From Channallabes apus (lineage: Eukaryota; Chordata; Actinopteri; Siluriformes; Clariidae): 64,000 nt of DNA. The position numbers and the translations under genes were made by a program. The stretch lies in the NCBI GenBank assembly GCA_030522415.1, contig CM060106.1:27429967-27493966 (forward strand), given 5' to 3'. Shown here one piece after another: positions 52,744 through 63,437 of this stretch (positions are counted from its first letter, which is position 1; each line of letters starts with the position of its first letter). The notes under the pieces are model-generated. The model had not been told where the DNA came from. It saw nothing but the letters and a program-made list of their open reading frames with translations, and searched no databases.

Positions 52744-54078
52744 CCAGGTCTGTCGTCTCATATTTACCTTTTGGACTGAAAACCAAATGTCTACAAAAGT
52801 ATTGGTTTTGCAGTTTCACTATATCTGGAGTGAACTTTGCAACAGCAAATCGTCACAGGAAAAGAAAAAAAGTAGTTTCAAGACTCTTCTTGAAATCTCT
52901 GTGGTATTCATGTGTTATAACACCCATAGGACTGCATTAACAATTTATGAGCCTCAGTCCTCCCTTACTGTCTATGACAATGTGAGTTTGCTAGTGTAGG
53001 TAGGGTTTAATAAATAAATAAATAATAACATTTAAAAGAGAGAGATGGATTGCACGTAACTTCACTGGTCGAGTCCAAACGCTGCCCTGATATATAAAGG
53101 AGTTTCAAGTAAACCGGTTTTACATTCTTTCATCAGCGCAAGGAAATTTGTCAATACCTTTGTCTGACATACAACAGATATGGTAGGAAAAGGTTGAGAG
53201 AAATGTTTTATTTAAATGTATTTCTTATTATTTAAGGACCGGGAATTGCGCATAATGCTGTCTGATTCTATTCTGTATATACGTACCTGATCATTTAAAA
53301 ACCTTTCTCGTCCACTTGAGCACAAATTTAGGTGCCATAAAACCAAATGTGATGGTAACGCGTCACAGCTGTTAGAACAGGCTGCTGTATGTGGTTCAGA
53401 AACGGTCAGGTTGACACACTCGTACACCGCAGCGTTTCCTCATCCAGCTGTTTGCTGTATTCATTACTAGCACAAGCGGAGGAGGCAAATGAAGGCCAGG
53501 GGCTTTCTGAGCCAGCTGTCATATGGAAAGCTTTGGCCTCAGTTCATGTGTAATTTTGTCCCACGCCTTCCTTATTAAGCGCTGGAATTTTGACCTTCCA
53601 GTTATTTATGCCTTATTTATATCGAGGCGACGAGAACATGCACCAACACTGGTTATACTATCCTAAAGGAATGATAGAAATGACTAGGGATGGGAATCAT
53701 CTATACAATATTGTCACTATACCTAATCTTTTTTTTTCCTGTTGTTGCAGTACAGTTACTAAAGAACAGTCACTACACTGAGACACACAAACACGGTCAT
53801 AATGTTGTAGAAAACAGTACACGTGCACATGGATGGTCACGTGACGCTTGGCAGCGGAAGGTTTCACTGTATAAGAAAACAACTTGGTTCCAAAGAAATT
53901 TGCAAATAATTCTTAAATGCTTTTGAGACCACATGGTAATTAAACTGTAAGAGATTAATACATAAGACAATGTATAAGACAAAATCTCCATGTGGGGGGA
54001 AATAAAAAACAAGAAACAGCCAAAGATGGCAGTGATTGAACTTTTTTAGAGTTTTAGGTTCATGACTGCCATGTTGGG

Positions 54079-54378
54079 CTACTTCTCGTTTTTTGTTTCG
54101 GGGAATCCTTTCTGGTGCAATTTTAAATTTGTTCCGAAATCACATTTTCTTGCGTCATTAAATGCCCGATATGCACCGTTTAGGATGATCGCAATGTTGA
54201 AGGGTACTGTGTAATTGTCCTCATTGACCAGATTTGTATTCTCAAGGATCATTTTCAGCACTGAGACTCTTGATGTAATTCTTGTTTTCTCTAATACATA
54301 ATTAATACTTTCCTTCAGTGGCTTTTGCAGGCACAGCTCGACTAGGCGTAGAATTTGAGGGTTGCTTTCAACAGATAT
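54079..54378 (-). pseudogene. Unrecognised coding-like relic
   Basis: About 100 codons are open on the - strand, including QKPLKESINYVLEKTRIT, VLKMILENTNLVNEDNYTVP and FNIAIILNGAYRAFNDARKC, ending in TAG at 54079. Just upstream another frame reads MRHDLVNSGLLKDTFMLFEY, as if a frameshift near 54375 splits one protein. The balanced, helix-like composition suggests a former protein. I do not recognise the family; it could be chance or a fragment of a mobile element. Confidence 0.35.
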
Positions 54379-55945
54379 TCAAACAGCATGAAGGTGTCTT
54401 TCAGAAGGCCCGAGTTGACCAGATCATGCCTCATGTTGATGTTTTCCCCTTTTTTTGTTCTCTATAATTCTGTTAATTATAGAAAGGGTTATTTCAGAAT
54501 TTCTAACTGTTTGTCTCTGGTTCAGTCTGCCATCAGATTGATCCACACTCCAAGCCTGTTTAAAAACCAGAAAAAAAAATCTTTCTGGAATTGTCACTTC
54601 TGTACACGCTTAAGGTCGAGTCTGAAAAGAAGGAAACTAGACCGCACATATAGACTCGTTGGTGTCTATATTTTTACATGTGGTAACATTACATTTGTTG
54701 CCTTATCACAGTACATCATAATAAAATATGGATGTGCATCATCGACTGTGTAAACTGAGTGACTCTGACAGCTTTTTCACATTTGGACGGCGAGGAATCG
54801 CAATGTCGGTAACAATATAAACAACCACATTCTGTGTATCCCGACAAACTGCCTGGTAGCTGACAGGGCCGTTTAAAAACATTTAAAATCCTGATGTTTG
54901 TTGGATTTAAGCAAACATTGTTTTGGAAGATTTTGTAAGAAATGAAACTAAGTCAATGTAAGAAGATTTCAGCTGTTCTGTTGAACATCATTAGTTAACA
55001 GAGGGAGCTCTGATTTGTTTTTAAAGAGTGACAACCCAGGATGCCAGCGGGAATATTTACTGCCTCTTTTTCTTTTTTTTTTCTTTCCACATTCCTGCTG
55101 GTGCAGTTTTATTCTCTGTGCAACATTTCAGATTGTCAAAAAGGCCAGAAGTTTCCATACTGTTAACAGGGCAGTGTGTACAACACAGTTTGCTGAGATG
55201 AATATTCGTCCCCATGCGTTCCCTTTTCACACAGACCTCCCGTATTACTCTATACTCTGTATAAAGTTCAAGTTTGACACCCACATCATGCTCTCTTTCT
55301 CTCTTCTCTCTCTTTCTCTTTCTGCCTTTTGTTCAGGTGACCTTGTCTAGGCATATGCCGATTAATCCGTAACAGATTGTGTAGTATTCATTGTTGTGGT
55401 GGTGGTTGTTGTTCCTGCGATCGCTCCAGAATATTGTCACTCCCCCTTGCTTTCCCCTTAAAAAAAAAAAAGAGGTGGCCTAGATAGACTGTTTTTAAGC
55501 AGTCTGAAAAAGCCCTGTCCTATTTGAAAGCCTGCATAGAGACCACACTGCATTCTGTTTTATAACGTTGTAGCGGTATATTTAACACCATAGTGTGTAT
55601 GGCTATAGGATACAGACAAAAGAAGCGTTGTAGTTATACCCGTATGAATTGCAGTATGCTTAGGTTCCATTAGCTAGACCCCCGGTGTGACCTGGTTATA
55701 GATTAGCCTGCAGTATTCATCTTTTGTCGAGTTTACAGTGTTTCTTTGAACCATCCACAAAACCTCTGTCGACGTTCAGAGCACACTAATAGGACGATCA
55801 CAGCAAACCTCTGAAACAGTGTAATGATTCTAGTTTGTATTCTGCATAGTAGTTGTCGCAACAATGATTCTTGGTACAATGATGTTGGCTATTTTTTTTT
55901 CTTCCTGGCAGAGTAAGGTGAAATTACATAAGGGCCAGCATTACA

Positions 55946-55948
<3 letters not shown>

Positions 55949-55992
<44 letters not shown>
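55949..55992. repeat. (CT)n microsatellite
   Basis: About 21 CT units in the rnf111 intron. Confidence 0.95.
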
Positions 55993-55997
<5 letters not shown>

Positions 55998-57093
55998 CTC
56001 TACAAACCGCAGAAGCTGGAGCTCAATCCTTTGTAAATGATTATGGGTTGCGTGATTGGCACTGCTTTTGAAAGAAGGTCGGAGCGAAATGAAATGGAAA
56101 AAAAAACCGTGTGCGAGTAAAGTCTTCATATTCCTCACATGTGTGTGTTTTCTGTGCGCGCGTGCATGCATGTTTCCTGTTGAGCAACAGCATCTACTCT
56201 CCCTCTGGTCTCCCTGCTGTTATTTGACTACAGTCCTGCGAGAGCTTACTTAACCCTGACTTTCTGGTGCTGTGGTTTCTACCCAACACCACCCTCACAT
56301 GCACAGACGGCACACCCTGTAGGACCTTGAGAGAGACGTATAAAAAAAAAAAAAGAAAAGAAAAACGTTGTCTAGAATGACATCGTGAAGCCGTTCTGGT
56401 GTAGGTCTCCAGAACGGTTGTATGCTTTAACAGTTAACACCTTTCTGCATATCTGTTTCTCTATTTATAAAAAAAAACGAACTGCTGCCAAGCAAGACTT
56501 CGGTGTTCAAATACTTTACAGTTTTCAGCCGTCTCATAACGGCTGCCTGTGGGTTACAGTAAACAGCCTTCGCTGAGATTGGAGCCCAGAACACTTACAC
56601 AACTTGTGTGGCAGAATCACTAAATATTTAAAAGGAGTCTGTATTCGCTAAGGACATTAACTACCGAGATAATCTCCGGCCTTGTTCACTGCAGAATTGG
56701 TACTGATGCATTGATAACATTTATAAAAAGTCAATATGGTTTCATAAACCATTAAGTCTCATATGTCTAATATTACATATAGTTATTTAACTTGTAACTG
56801 CTTATTGAGGAGTGCAAACAAATTGGTACCTTTTAGTATTTTTTATTAGCTACCTTATTAGCCGATTGTGACGTGACGTACGGTTAAATGTTAGCAATAA
56901 TTATGCTCAGTTAGCTAAAGGCATTAAAACAGGCTAAGGGAAACAAACCAGTATATATAATCTGGTCATTATATCTCTAAACCTTATACTCTCCTGATAA
57001 AGGTTAATGCCTTTCTGTATTATGTCACCAAGGTTGCGAAGGTTTTGTCTGAGGTAGTGCCACACACTTAAATTGCGTGGAAATTGAAATCGC

Positions 57094-57450
57094 AGTAGGG
57101 CTGCATCCAAAAAATATCGTTATCGCGATAATGGTATACGCGATATATATAATTTTTTTTCTTTTTTCTTTATACTTAATACTGTCAAACGCGGAAGCAA
57201 GCGAGTAGGCAGGATAACCACACAAATTAGTCTAAGGACTCGCACAGAAGGGGAGCAAGGGAAAAACACAAATTTAACCCGCGTCCTATAAACACACACT
57301 CGACTCAGAAAGTAAACAATCTGAACCGACATGCGTGAACTCAGTGACTAAGCTCTATGCGGTGGTTTTTCTCCTCTTATACTTCCTGGTTCGCGACCGC
57401 ATTACTTCCGGGTCCTGGTGCCGTTCGCGGCGCGAGTGTGTGTGTGTGTG
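57094..57450. repeat. Truncated relative of the 45272-45927 MITE
   Basis: It starts TAGGGCTGCATCC with ATATCGTTATCGCGATAATG. It shares the inner block CGCGACCG..TACTTC.GG with that element. The right end is lost in a (GT)n run at 57437-57458. Confidence 0.5.
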
Positions 57451-57496
57451 TGTGTGACAAATAGTATTTTCTTATTTAATTTTTGTTTAATAATAT

Positions 57497-57820
57497 TAGG
57501 GCTGCAACAACTAATCGATAAAATCGATAATGAAATTCGTTGTCAATGAATGCCGTTATCGATTAGTTGGGCTGCTCACGTTACTGAGGAGCGCGACCAG
57601 AAGATGCACAGATACACAAAGACACACACAGATACACAGCTGCTCGTGCAATGGAGGTTACAGAAGCGTTTGCAGGAAAAAGTGCACGTTCCAAGTCCTC
57701 CCAGGTATGGGAGCAATTTACATTAAACGCCTCTTATCTGGCGTTAAAATGGAGCGCTTTTTTAATCTGCCGTTCGTAGTGTCCGGTGAGCGCGGATGAA
57801 GCACCGAGGGGTTTCTACTA
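57497..57820 (-). mobile_element. Old copy of the 3530-4933 family, segment 1
   Basis: TAGGGCTGCAACAACTAATC and following sequence match 58882-59200, including the BED-exon relic (KSARSKSSQVWEQFTLNASY on +). It is cut at GGGTTTCTAC by other sequence. It continues in pieces at 58530-58670, 61985-62172 and 63277-63430. Confidence 0.75.
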
Positions 57821-57821
57821 G

Positions 57822-57978
57822 GGTTGTTCCGATTCCGATCCTGGTATCGGAAATGCTACCGATACCACAAAAAATCTGGCATCGGAATCGGCGAGTATTT
57901 GAGTCCACGTACCGATCCGATACCATTTTCCTAAACATAACCTGTTTATGCCCGCTATCTTTGCTAGCTTACTTAGAG
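57822..57978. repeat. Left end of another hAT-like element
   Basis: TAGGGTTGTTCCGATTCCGA with repeated GGTATCGG/CCGATACC motifs is a typical hAT-like end. The matching right end was not found. It is cut by the LTR-like block that follows. Confidence 0.45.
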
Positions 57979-58496
57979 TGTCACGGCGTGCACCTGGGAT
58001 GGGCGTGCGCCCAAATTGATATCGCTCCTCGTTCACTAGTTAGGCGGCCTCCCCCCCTCTTTAGGTATGTGAAGGAGCAGGGCCACGGCCCATGAGCTAT
58101 CGCCGCTAATGATCCCGGCGCTATAAAACACAGCGGGGAGTGTAGCTCGGGGTCTGACTGTTGGGAAGCTGGACTTTGCGACGCGGTGGATTTTTTTATG
58201 AGAGACAGTGGCACAAGAGCGGGGTGATGTGATGCGCCCCAGAGACTTTAAAAAGGGGTCACCTTTGATCTCCGCGAGAGGAGCGCGTGAACGAGCTGCG
58301 CGAGCTCCCGCGGCACCTTCACTTCCGCGTCGAGCCCGCCTTCGCATCCCTGCCGCCGAACTGGAAAAGGCCACAGAGAGCCTTTAACCCTTTCCTTACC
58401 CATTTTTCTAAATAAATTACCCTTTTCCCTGTAAGACCTCACCTCGTGTCCGTGTTTCATGGTGTCGCCCGTGCACTTAGGATCGAACCCGTTACA
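57979..58496 (+). mobile_element. Probable solo LTR
   Basis: The block starts TGTCACGGCG and ends CCCGTTACA. It has a TATA-like CTATAAAAC at 58119 and AATAAA at about 58413, the expected layout of an LTR. It is GC-rich, unlike its surroundings. No clear target duplication and no internal retrotransposon genes are seen. Confidence 0.55.
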
Positions 58497-58529
58497 CAGG
58501 GCTAGTAGTATTTTACTTAAAAAAAAGAA

Positions 58530-58670
58530 ATGATATATATATACACATACACACTTCTAGTGCGTTTTCTTCCCTTTCATTTTACACTTCGGAGGACGGA
58601 TATATCCCATGATCCTACATGCTATACAGAGGGAAATGCGGGAAAAGGGGAAAATGAACAGAGTGAACCC
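58530..58670 (-). mobile_element. Old hAT-type copy, segment 2
   Basis: CACTTCTAGTGCGTTTTCTT through GAACAGAGTGAACCC matches 59325-59432 of the complete copy. It stops exactly where segment 3 (61985) resumes. Confidence 0.7.
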
Positions 58671-58845
58671 CTATATACATATATAAGTACATATTTCTCC
58701 AAACTGTAGTTGGTCTACATGACCAAAAAGGGCTGGAAATTTTTTTTAGTAACACAGTTACAGCACATATACCTGCCTGCTCTCTCATGATCTCTGCATG
58801 TTTGCACAATCAGGATACTTTAAAGGGATACAGCCATATCTGAGG

Positions 58846-58881
<36 letters not shown>

Positions 58882-58884
<3 letters not shown>

Positions 58885-59694
58885 GCCTGCAACAACTAAT
58901 CGATAAAATCGATAATTATCGATAATGAAATTCGTTGTCAACGAATTCCGTTATCGATTAGTTGGGCTGCTCACGTTATTGAGGCGCGCGACCAAAAGAT
59001 GCACAAATACACACACAGATACACAGCCGCTCGCGCAATGGAGGTTATACAAGCGTCTGCAGGAAAAAGCGCGCGCCCCAAGTCCTACAAGGTATGGGAG
59101 CAATTTACATTAAAAGCCTCTTATCGGGCGTTAAAATCGACCGTTTTTCTGCCGGTTGTAGTGTCCGGTGAGCGCGCTGAGGGTTTTCTACACATAGGAG
59201 TCAGTGAGAGAGTTCACACCCATGTGAACACTCTCACCGGCTGCGCGGTTATACAGGGTAAAAAAAAAAAACGTTGCATGCAGCTTTTTCTTTGCGTTCA
59301 AATACCAACGAACGCGAGGAAAACACTTCTAGTGCGTTTTCTTCACGTTCATTTTACACTTCGGAGGGCCGGATATATCCCATGATCCTACATGCTGTAC
59401 AGAGGGGAAAAGGGCAAAATAAACAGAGTGAACCCAGTAGCGGCGAGTTTTTTTCTCTCTCCCCACGTCGCCGTATTACGAGAATGTCTAGTATCTATTT
59501 TATAATTTTTTTTGAGACAAAAAAAAAAAAAGGATAAAATACACGAGAGGAAAGAAATAATGTATAAACCATGAAAAGGATGTAGTAGACACTTCAATTA
59601 AAAATATCATAATCTAGAAGTCTATTCTTATTATTATTAAGTTAGATTAATTAAAGAGAATTTAAAATTTAAGTCATTCTTAACAACTGAATGT

Positions 59695-59741
<47 letters not shown>

Positions 59742-60251
59742 TGTAAACTTGCCATCTGCAATTATTGTTAAAAAGAAAAATGTTGATTTACATAAAATAA
59801 GGTTTAAATGTCAAAATTAAAGATAATTAAACTATGTGGCTATTGCATTTTTTAAAGTGTACTTTTATACATAAATAATACCCTGATTTATGGTTTTATA
59901 TAGTTAAGCAAAACATCAAATTAAAGCGTCTACCTTTTATCCGATAAAAGTCTAGCTTTTATCCGATTTAATCGATATACATATTATGTATGTATGTATG
60001 TATGTACTGTATGTATGTATGTATACAGATGGCAAGTTGACAGTGTTTTATTTATATATATATATAAATATAACAGTCAACTTGCCATCTGCAATTATTG
60101 TTAAAAACAAAACAAATGTTGGTATGGTTTTATATATAATTATAAGCAAAACATCAAATTAAAGAAGCGCTTAGCGTTATCCGATTAATCGATTAATCGA
60201 AACATTAATCGGCCAACTAATCGATTATCAAAATAATCGTTAGTTGCAGCC

Positions 60252-60254
<3 letters not shown>
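58882..60254 (-). mobile_element. hAT-type element, younger complete copy
   Basis: Inverted relative to 3530-4933 and similar over its whole length of 1373 bp, with ends TAGGCCTGCAAC and GTTGCAGCCCTA. It sits inside a (TA)n tract, so its target duplication cannot be told from the microsatellite. On + the BED-exon relic reads KSARPKSYKVWEQFTLKASY. It also has the inner (TA)n hairpins with GGCAAGTTGAC arms. Confidence 0.8.

Positions 60255-60307
<53 letters not shown>
60253..60307. repeat. (TA)n microsatellite, target of two insertions
   Basis: The tract borders the hAT-type copy on its left and the Tc1 element on its right. More (TA)n follows the Tc1 element (61927-61940) and then a (GATA)n run to about 61968. 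Confidence 0.9.
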
Positions 60308-60310
<3 letters not shown>

Positions 60311-61926
60311 TGGTGTGAAAAACTATTTGCCCCTTCCTGATTTCTTATTCTTTTGCATGTTTGTCACACTTAAATGTTTCTGCTCATCAAAAACCATTAA
60401 CTATTAGTCAAAGATAACATAATTGAACACAAAATGCAGTTTTTAAATGAAGGTTTACGTTATTAAGGGAGAAAAAAAACTCCAAATCTACATGGCCCTG
60501 TGTGAAAAAGTGATTGCCCCCCTTGTTAAAAAATAACTTAACTGTGATTTATCACACCTGAGTTCAATTTCTGTAGTCACCCCCAGGCCTGATTACTGCC
60601 ACACCTGTTTCAATCAAGAAATCACTTAAATAGGAGCTACCTGACACAGAGAAGTAGACCAAAAGCACCTCAAAAGCTAGACATCATGCCAAGATCCAAA
60701 GACATTCAGGAACAAATGAGAACAAAAGTAATTGAGATCTATCAGTCTGGTAAAGGTTATAAAGCCATTTCTAAAGCTTTGGGACTCCAGCGAACCACAG
60801 TGAGAGCCATTATCCACAAATGGCAAAAACATGGAACAGTGGTGAACCTTCCTAGGAGTGGCCGGCCCACCAAAATTACCCCAAGAGCACAGAGACAACT
60901 CATCCGAGAGGCCACAAAAGACCCCAGGACAACATCTAAAGAACTGCAGGCCTCACTTGCCTCAATTAAGGTCAGTGTTCACGACTCCACCATAAGAAAG
61001 AGACTGGGCAAAAACGGCCTGCATGGCAGATTTCCAAGGCGCAAACCACTTCTAAGCAAAAAGAACATTAAGGCTCGTCTCAATTTTGCTAAAAAACATC
61101 TCAATGATTGCCAAGACTTTTGGGAAAATACCTTGTGGACCGACGAGACAAAAGTTGAACTTTTTGGAAGCTGCGTGTCCCGTTACATCTGGCGTAAAAG
61201 TAACACAGCATTTCAGAAAAAGAACATCATACCAACAGTAAAATATGGTGGTGGTAGTGTGATGGTCTGGGGTTGTTTTGCTGCTTCAGGACCTGGAAGG
61301 CTTGCTGTGATAGATGGAACCATGAATTCTACTGTCTACCAAAAAATCCTGAAGGAGAATGTCCGGCCATCTGTTCGTCAACTCAAGCTGAAGCGATCTT
61401 GGGTGCTGCAGCAGGACAATGACCCAAAACACACCAGCAAATCCACCTCTGAATGGCTGAAGAAAAACAAAATGAAGACTTTGGAGTGGCCTAGTCAAAG
61501 TCCTGACCTGAATCCTATTGAGATGTTGTGGCATGACCTTAAAAAGGCGGTTCATGCTAGAAAACCCTAAAATAAAGCTGAGTTACAACAATTCTGCAAA
61601 GAGGAGTGGGCCAAAATTCCTCCAGAGCGCTGTAGAAGACTCGTTGCAAGTTATCGCAAACGCTTGATTGCAGTTATTGCTGCTAAGGGTGGCCCAACCA
61701 GTTATTAGGTTCAGGGGGCAATTACTTTTTCACACAGGGCCATGTAGGTTTGGATTTTTTTTCTCCCTAAATAATAAAACCCCTCATTTAAAAACTGCAT
61801 TTTGTGTTTACTTGTGTTATCTTTGAATAATAGTTAAATGTGTTTGATGATCAGAAACATTTTGTGTGACAAGCATGCAAAAGAATAAGAAATCAGGAGG
61901 GGGGCAAATAGTTTTTCACACCACTG
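60308..61926 (+). mobile_element. Tc1-like transposon, nearly intact
   Basis: 1619 bp with long inverted repeats of about 215 bp (60308-60525 and 61712-61926) beginning CAGTGGTGTGAAAAACTATT. Each end is flanked by TA. Each repeat holds an inner motif (GTGTGAAAAAGTGATTGCCC) that echoes the outer end, the IR/DR design of fish Tc1 elements. It inserted into the (TA)n tract beside the 58882-60254 copy. Confidence 0.92.
60686..61708 (+). pseudogene. Tc1 transposase, one internal stop
   Basis: This DDE transposase cuts and pastes its own element. The frame opens with MPRSKDIQEQMRTKVIEIYQ and runs 294 codons to a TAA at 61568-61570 after VHARKP. It then continues in the same frame, NKAELQQFCKEEWAKIPPER through AKGGPTSY and stop. 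Domains in order are two helix-turn-helix units (PAIRED-like), an RSGRPTKITPR hook, and a DD34E triad: LWTDETK, QQDNDPKH, LNPIEMLW. All three acidic residues precede the stop. A single base change explains the stop, so loss is recent or polymorphic. Confidence 0.9.
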
Positions 61927-61937
61927 TATATATATAT

Positions 61938-61968
<31 letters not shown>

Positions 61969-61984
61969 TGTATGAGAGATAGAG

Positions 61985-62172
61985 TTTACCAGTAGCTGCG
62001 ATTTTTTGGTTATTTATTTTTTTTCTCCCTATGTTGCCGTATTACGAGACTGTCTAGTATAGCAAAATGGTGTGTGTATAAAAATTTTTTATTTATTATT
62101 TTCTTTATTGAGACAACAAAAAAAAGGATAAAATGCACGAGAGGAATAATGTATAAACCGTGAAAAGGATGT
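61985..62172 (-). mobile_element. Old hAT-type copy, segment 3
   Basis: CCAGTAGCTGCGA through GAAAAGGATGTAG matches 59430-59590 of the complete copy (GCCGTATTACGAGA, GGATAAAAT.CACGAGAGG). It follows segment 2 without gap or overlap in the family sequence. Confidence 0.75.
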
Positions 62173-62180
62173 AGCAAGAG

Positions 62181-63276
62181 TAGGGTTGGGTACCGAAACC
62201 CGGTGCCAATACGGCACCGGTACCTATAGAACCGGTATGTACCGGACCGAAACAGAACGCGAATTTCGGTGCCTCATTTCGGTGCCACTTAAATGCCCGA
62301 ACTGTCGATTGAAATATTTGTTCTCTAGATTCATATATTTTTTGTAGATTAATAGTTTATTAGATTAAATAAAAAAAATTAAAAGCACAAATCATCCGGA
62401 AATGAGAGACCATCCGACATGCGCGTGAATGCAGCAACTAACGTTACACTCGCTCTGACGGCAGCAGGCGGTCTACCGATAGCTTAGCATGCTAAAGTAA
62501 ACAACTCTCGTTAAAATGCCCAAAACTAAACTGTCGAAAGTGTGGCTGTATTTCACAAGAAAGGATTCCGAGACCGCGACGTGCAGCAAATGTCTTACAG
62601 CAGTTGCGTGTAAAGGCGGAAACACGTCAAATCTACTGAAACATTCGAGGGCAGACGGAATAAAGTTAAAAGCAGACGGAGGCACCTTGTTTTCTTGCGG
62701 ACAACAGCTGGCGCTATCAGTGTGGACGACCCTCAGTCCCAGTCACACCAACTGTAGCAAAAAGGAGTCACTGATTATGATGACGTCAGCAGCCTTTCCG
62801 CAGGTTAGTAGTAGGATAATGTAATGTTAATAGCAAAATGCAAATCTTGCATTAATGCTAACAAATAGTCAAACGATTTGTAAAAAACTAATGTAACATG
62901 GATTCTGTTTATAATTATGGCTTTCCAGCCTGTACTAGTAGCACTACAACAGTGACCCCATTTACCATTGTAAAGAAGGCTATACATGTCCTGTACAGGG
63001 CAATAAGTCAGGAAAGGATTCATATTTTGACAGAAAAGGCAAATATGGTGAAATTTCTGCAAAAGAACTGCTAAAATTTGAAGCTTACATATTCATATAT
63101 ACTTTAAACTTTTAATATATTAAATTTTTTGTTCAATAAAAATTCATTCTTGAGTCGTCCACTATAATTTTTTGGCTTAAAAGTATCGGTTCAGGCACCG
63201 TTTTGGCACCGGTACCGTTTTCAAAGTATCGATTTGGCACCGGTATCGAAAAAAACCCAAACGATACCCAACCCTA
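62181..63276 (+). mobile_element. BED-finger hAT element with perfect 8-bp duplication
   Basis: TAGGGTTGGGTACCG and GATACCCAACCCTA are inverted ends. AGCAAGAG is repeated exactly at 62173-62180 and 63277-63284. Both ends are dense in GGCACCGGTACC motifs. It carries a transposase N-terminal exon (62516-62824), while the catalytic domain is absent, so it is non-autonomous. It lies within the old copy between segments 3 and 4. Confidence 0.88.
62516..62824 (+). pseudogene. BED zinc finger remnant of hAT transposase
   Basis: MPKTKLSKVWLYFTRKDSET, then CSKCLTAVACKGGNTSNLLK and H, gives the BED pattern W..F ... C..C ... L..H used by hAT transposases to bind DNA. After about residue 50 the sequence loses similarity and ends at 102. 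The dimerisation and DDE parts are missing. Confidence 0.75.
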
Positions 63277-63430
63277 AGCAAGAGACACTTAAATTAAAAA
63301 TATCATCTAGAAGTCTGTTATTCTTCTTATTAAATTGAATTAATTTAAGAGAATTTAAAAGTGAGGTCATTCTTAACAACTCAATGTCAGTGTATTATTA
63401 TTATTTTTTAATATATACATATACACACGT
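63277..63430 (-). mobile_element. Old hAT-type copy, segment 4
   Basis: After one copy of AGCAAGAG the sequence ACACTT.AATTAAAAATATCAT continues the family sequence (59590-59705), including TCATTCTTAACAACT. It ends near a Tc1-like element at 63438. Confidence 0.7.
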
Positions 63431-63437
63431 ACATATA

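Larger units (their letters stand above)
52744..57093 (+). other. rnf111: rnf111 intron, few recognisable repeats
   Basis: Mostly unrecognised AT-rich DNA. It includes an unexplained open frame on - (54079-54378) and a (CT)n microsatellite at 55949-55992. No rnf111 exon was recognised by eye. Confidence 0.4.
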
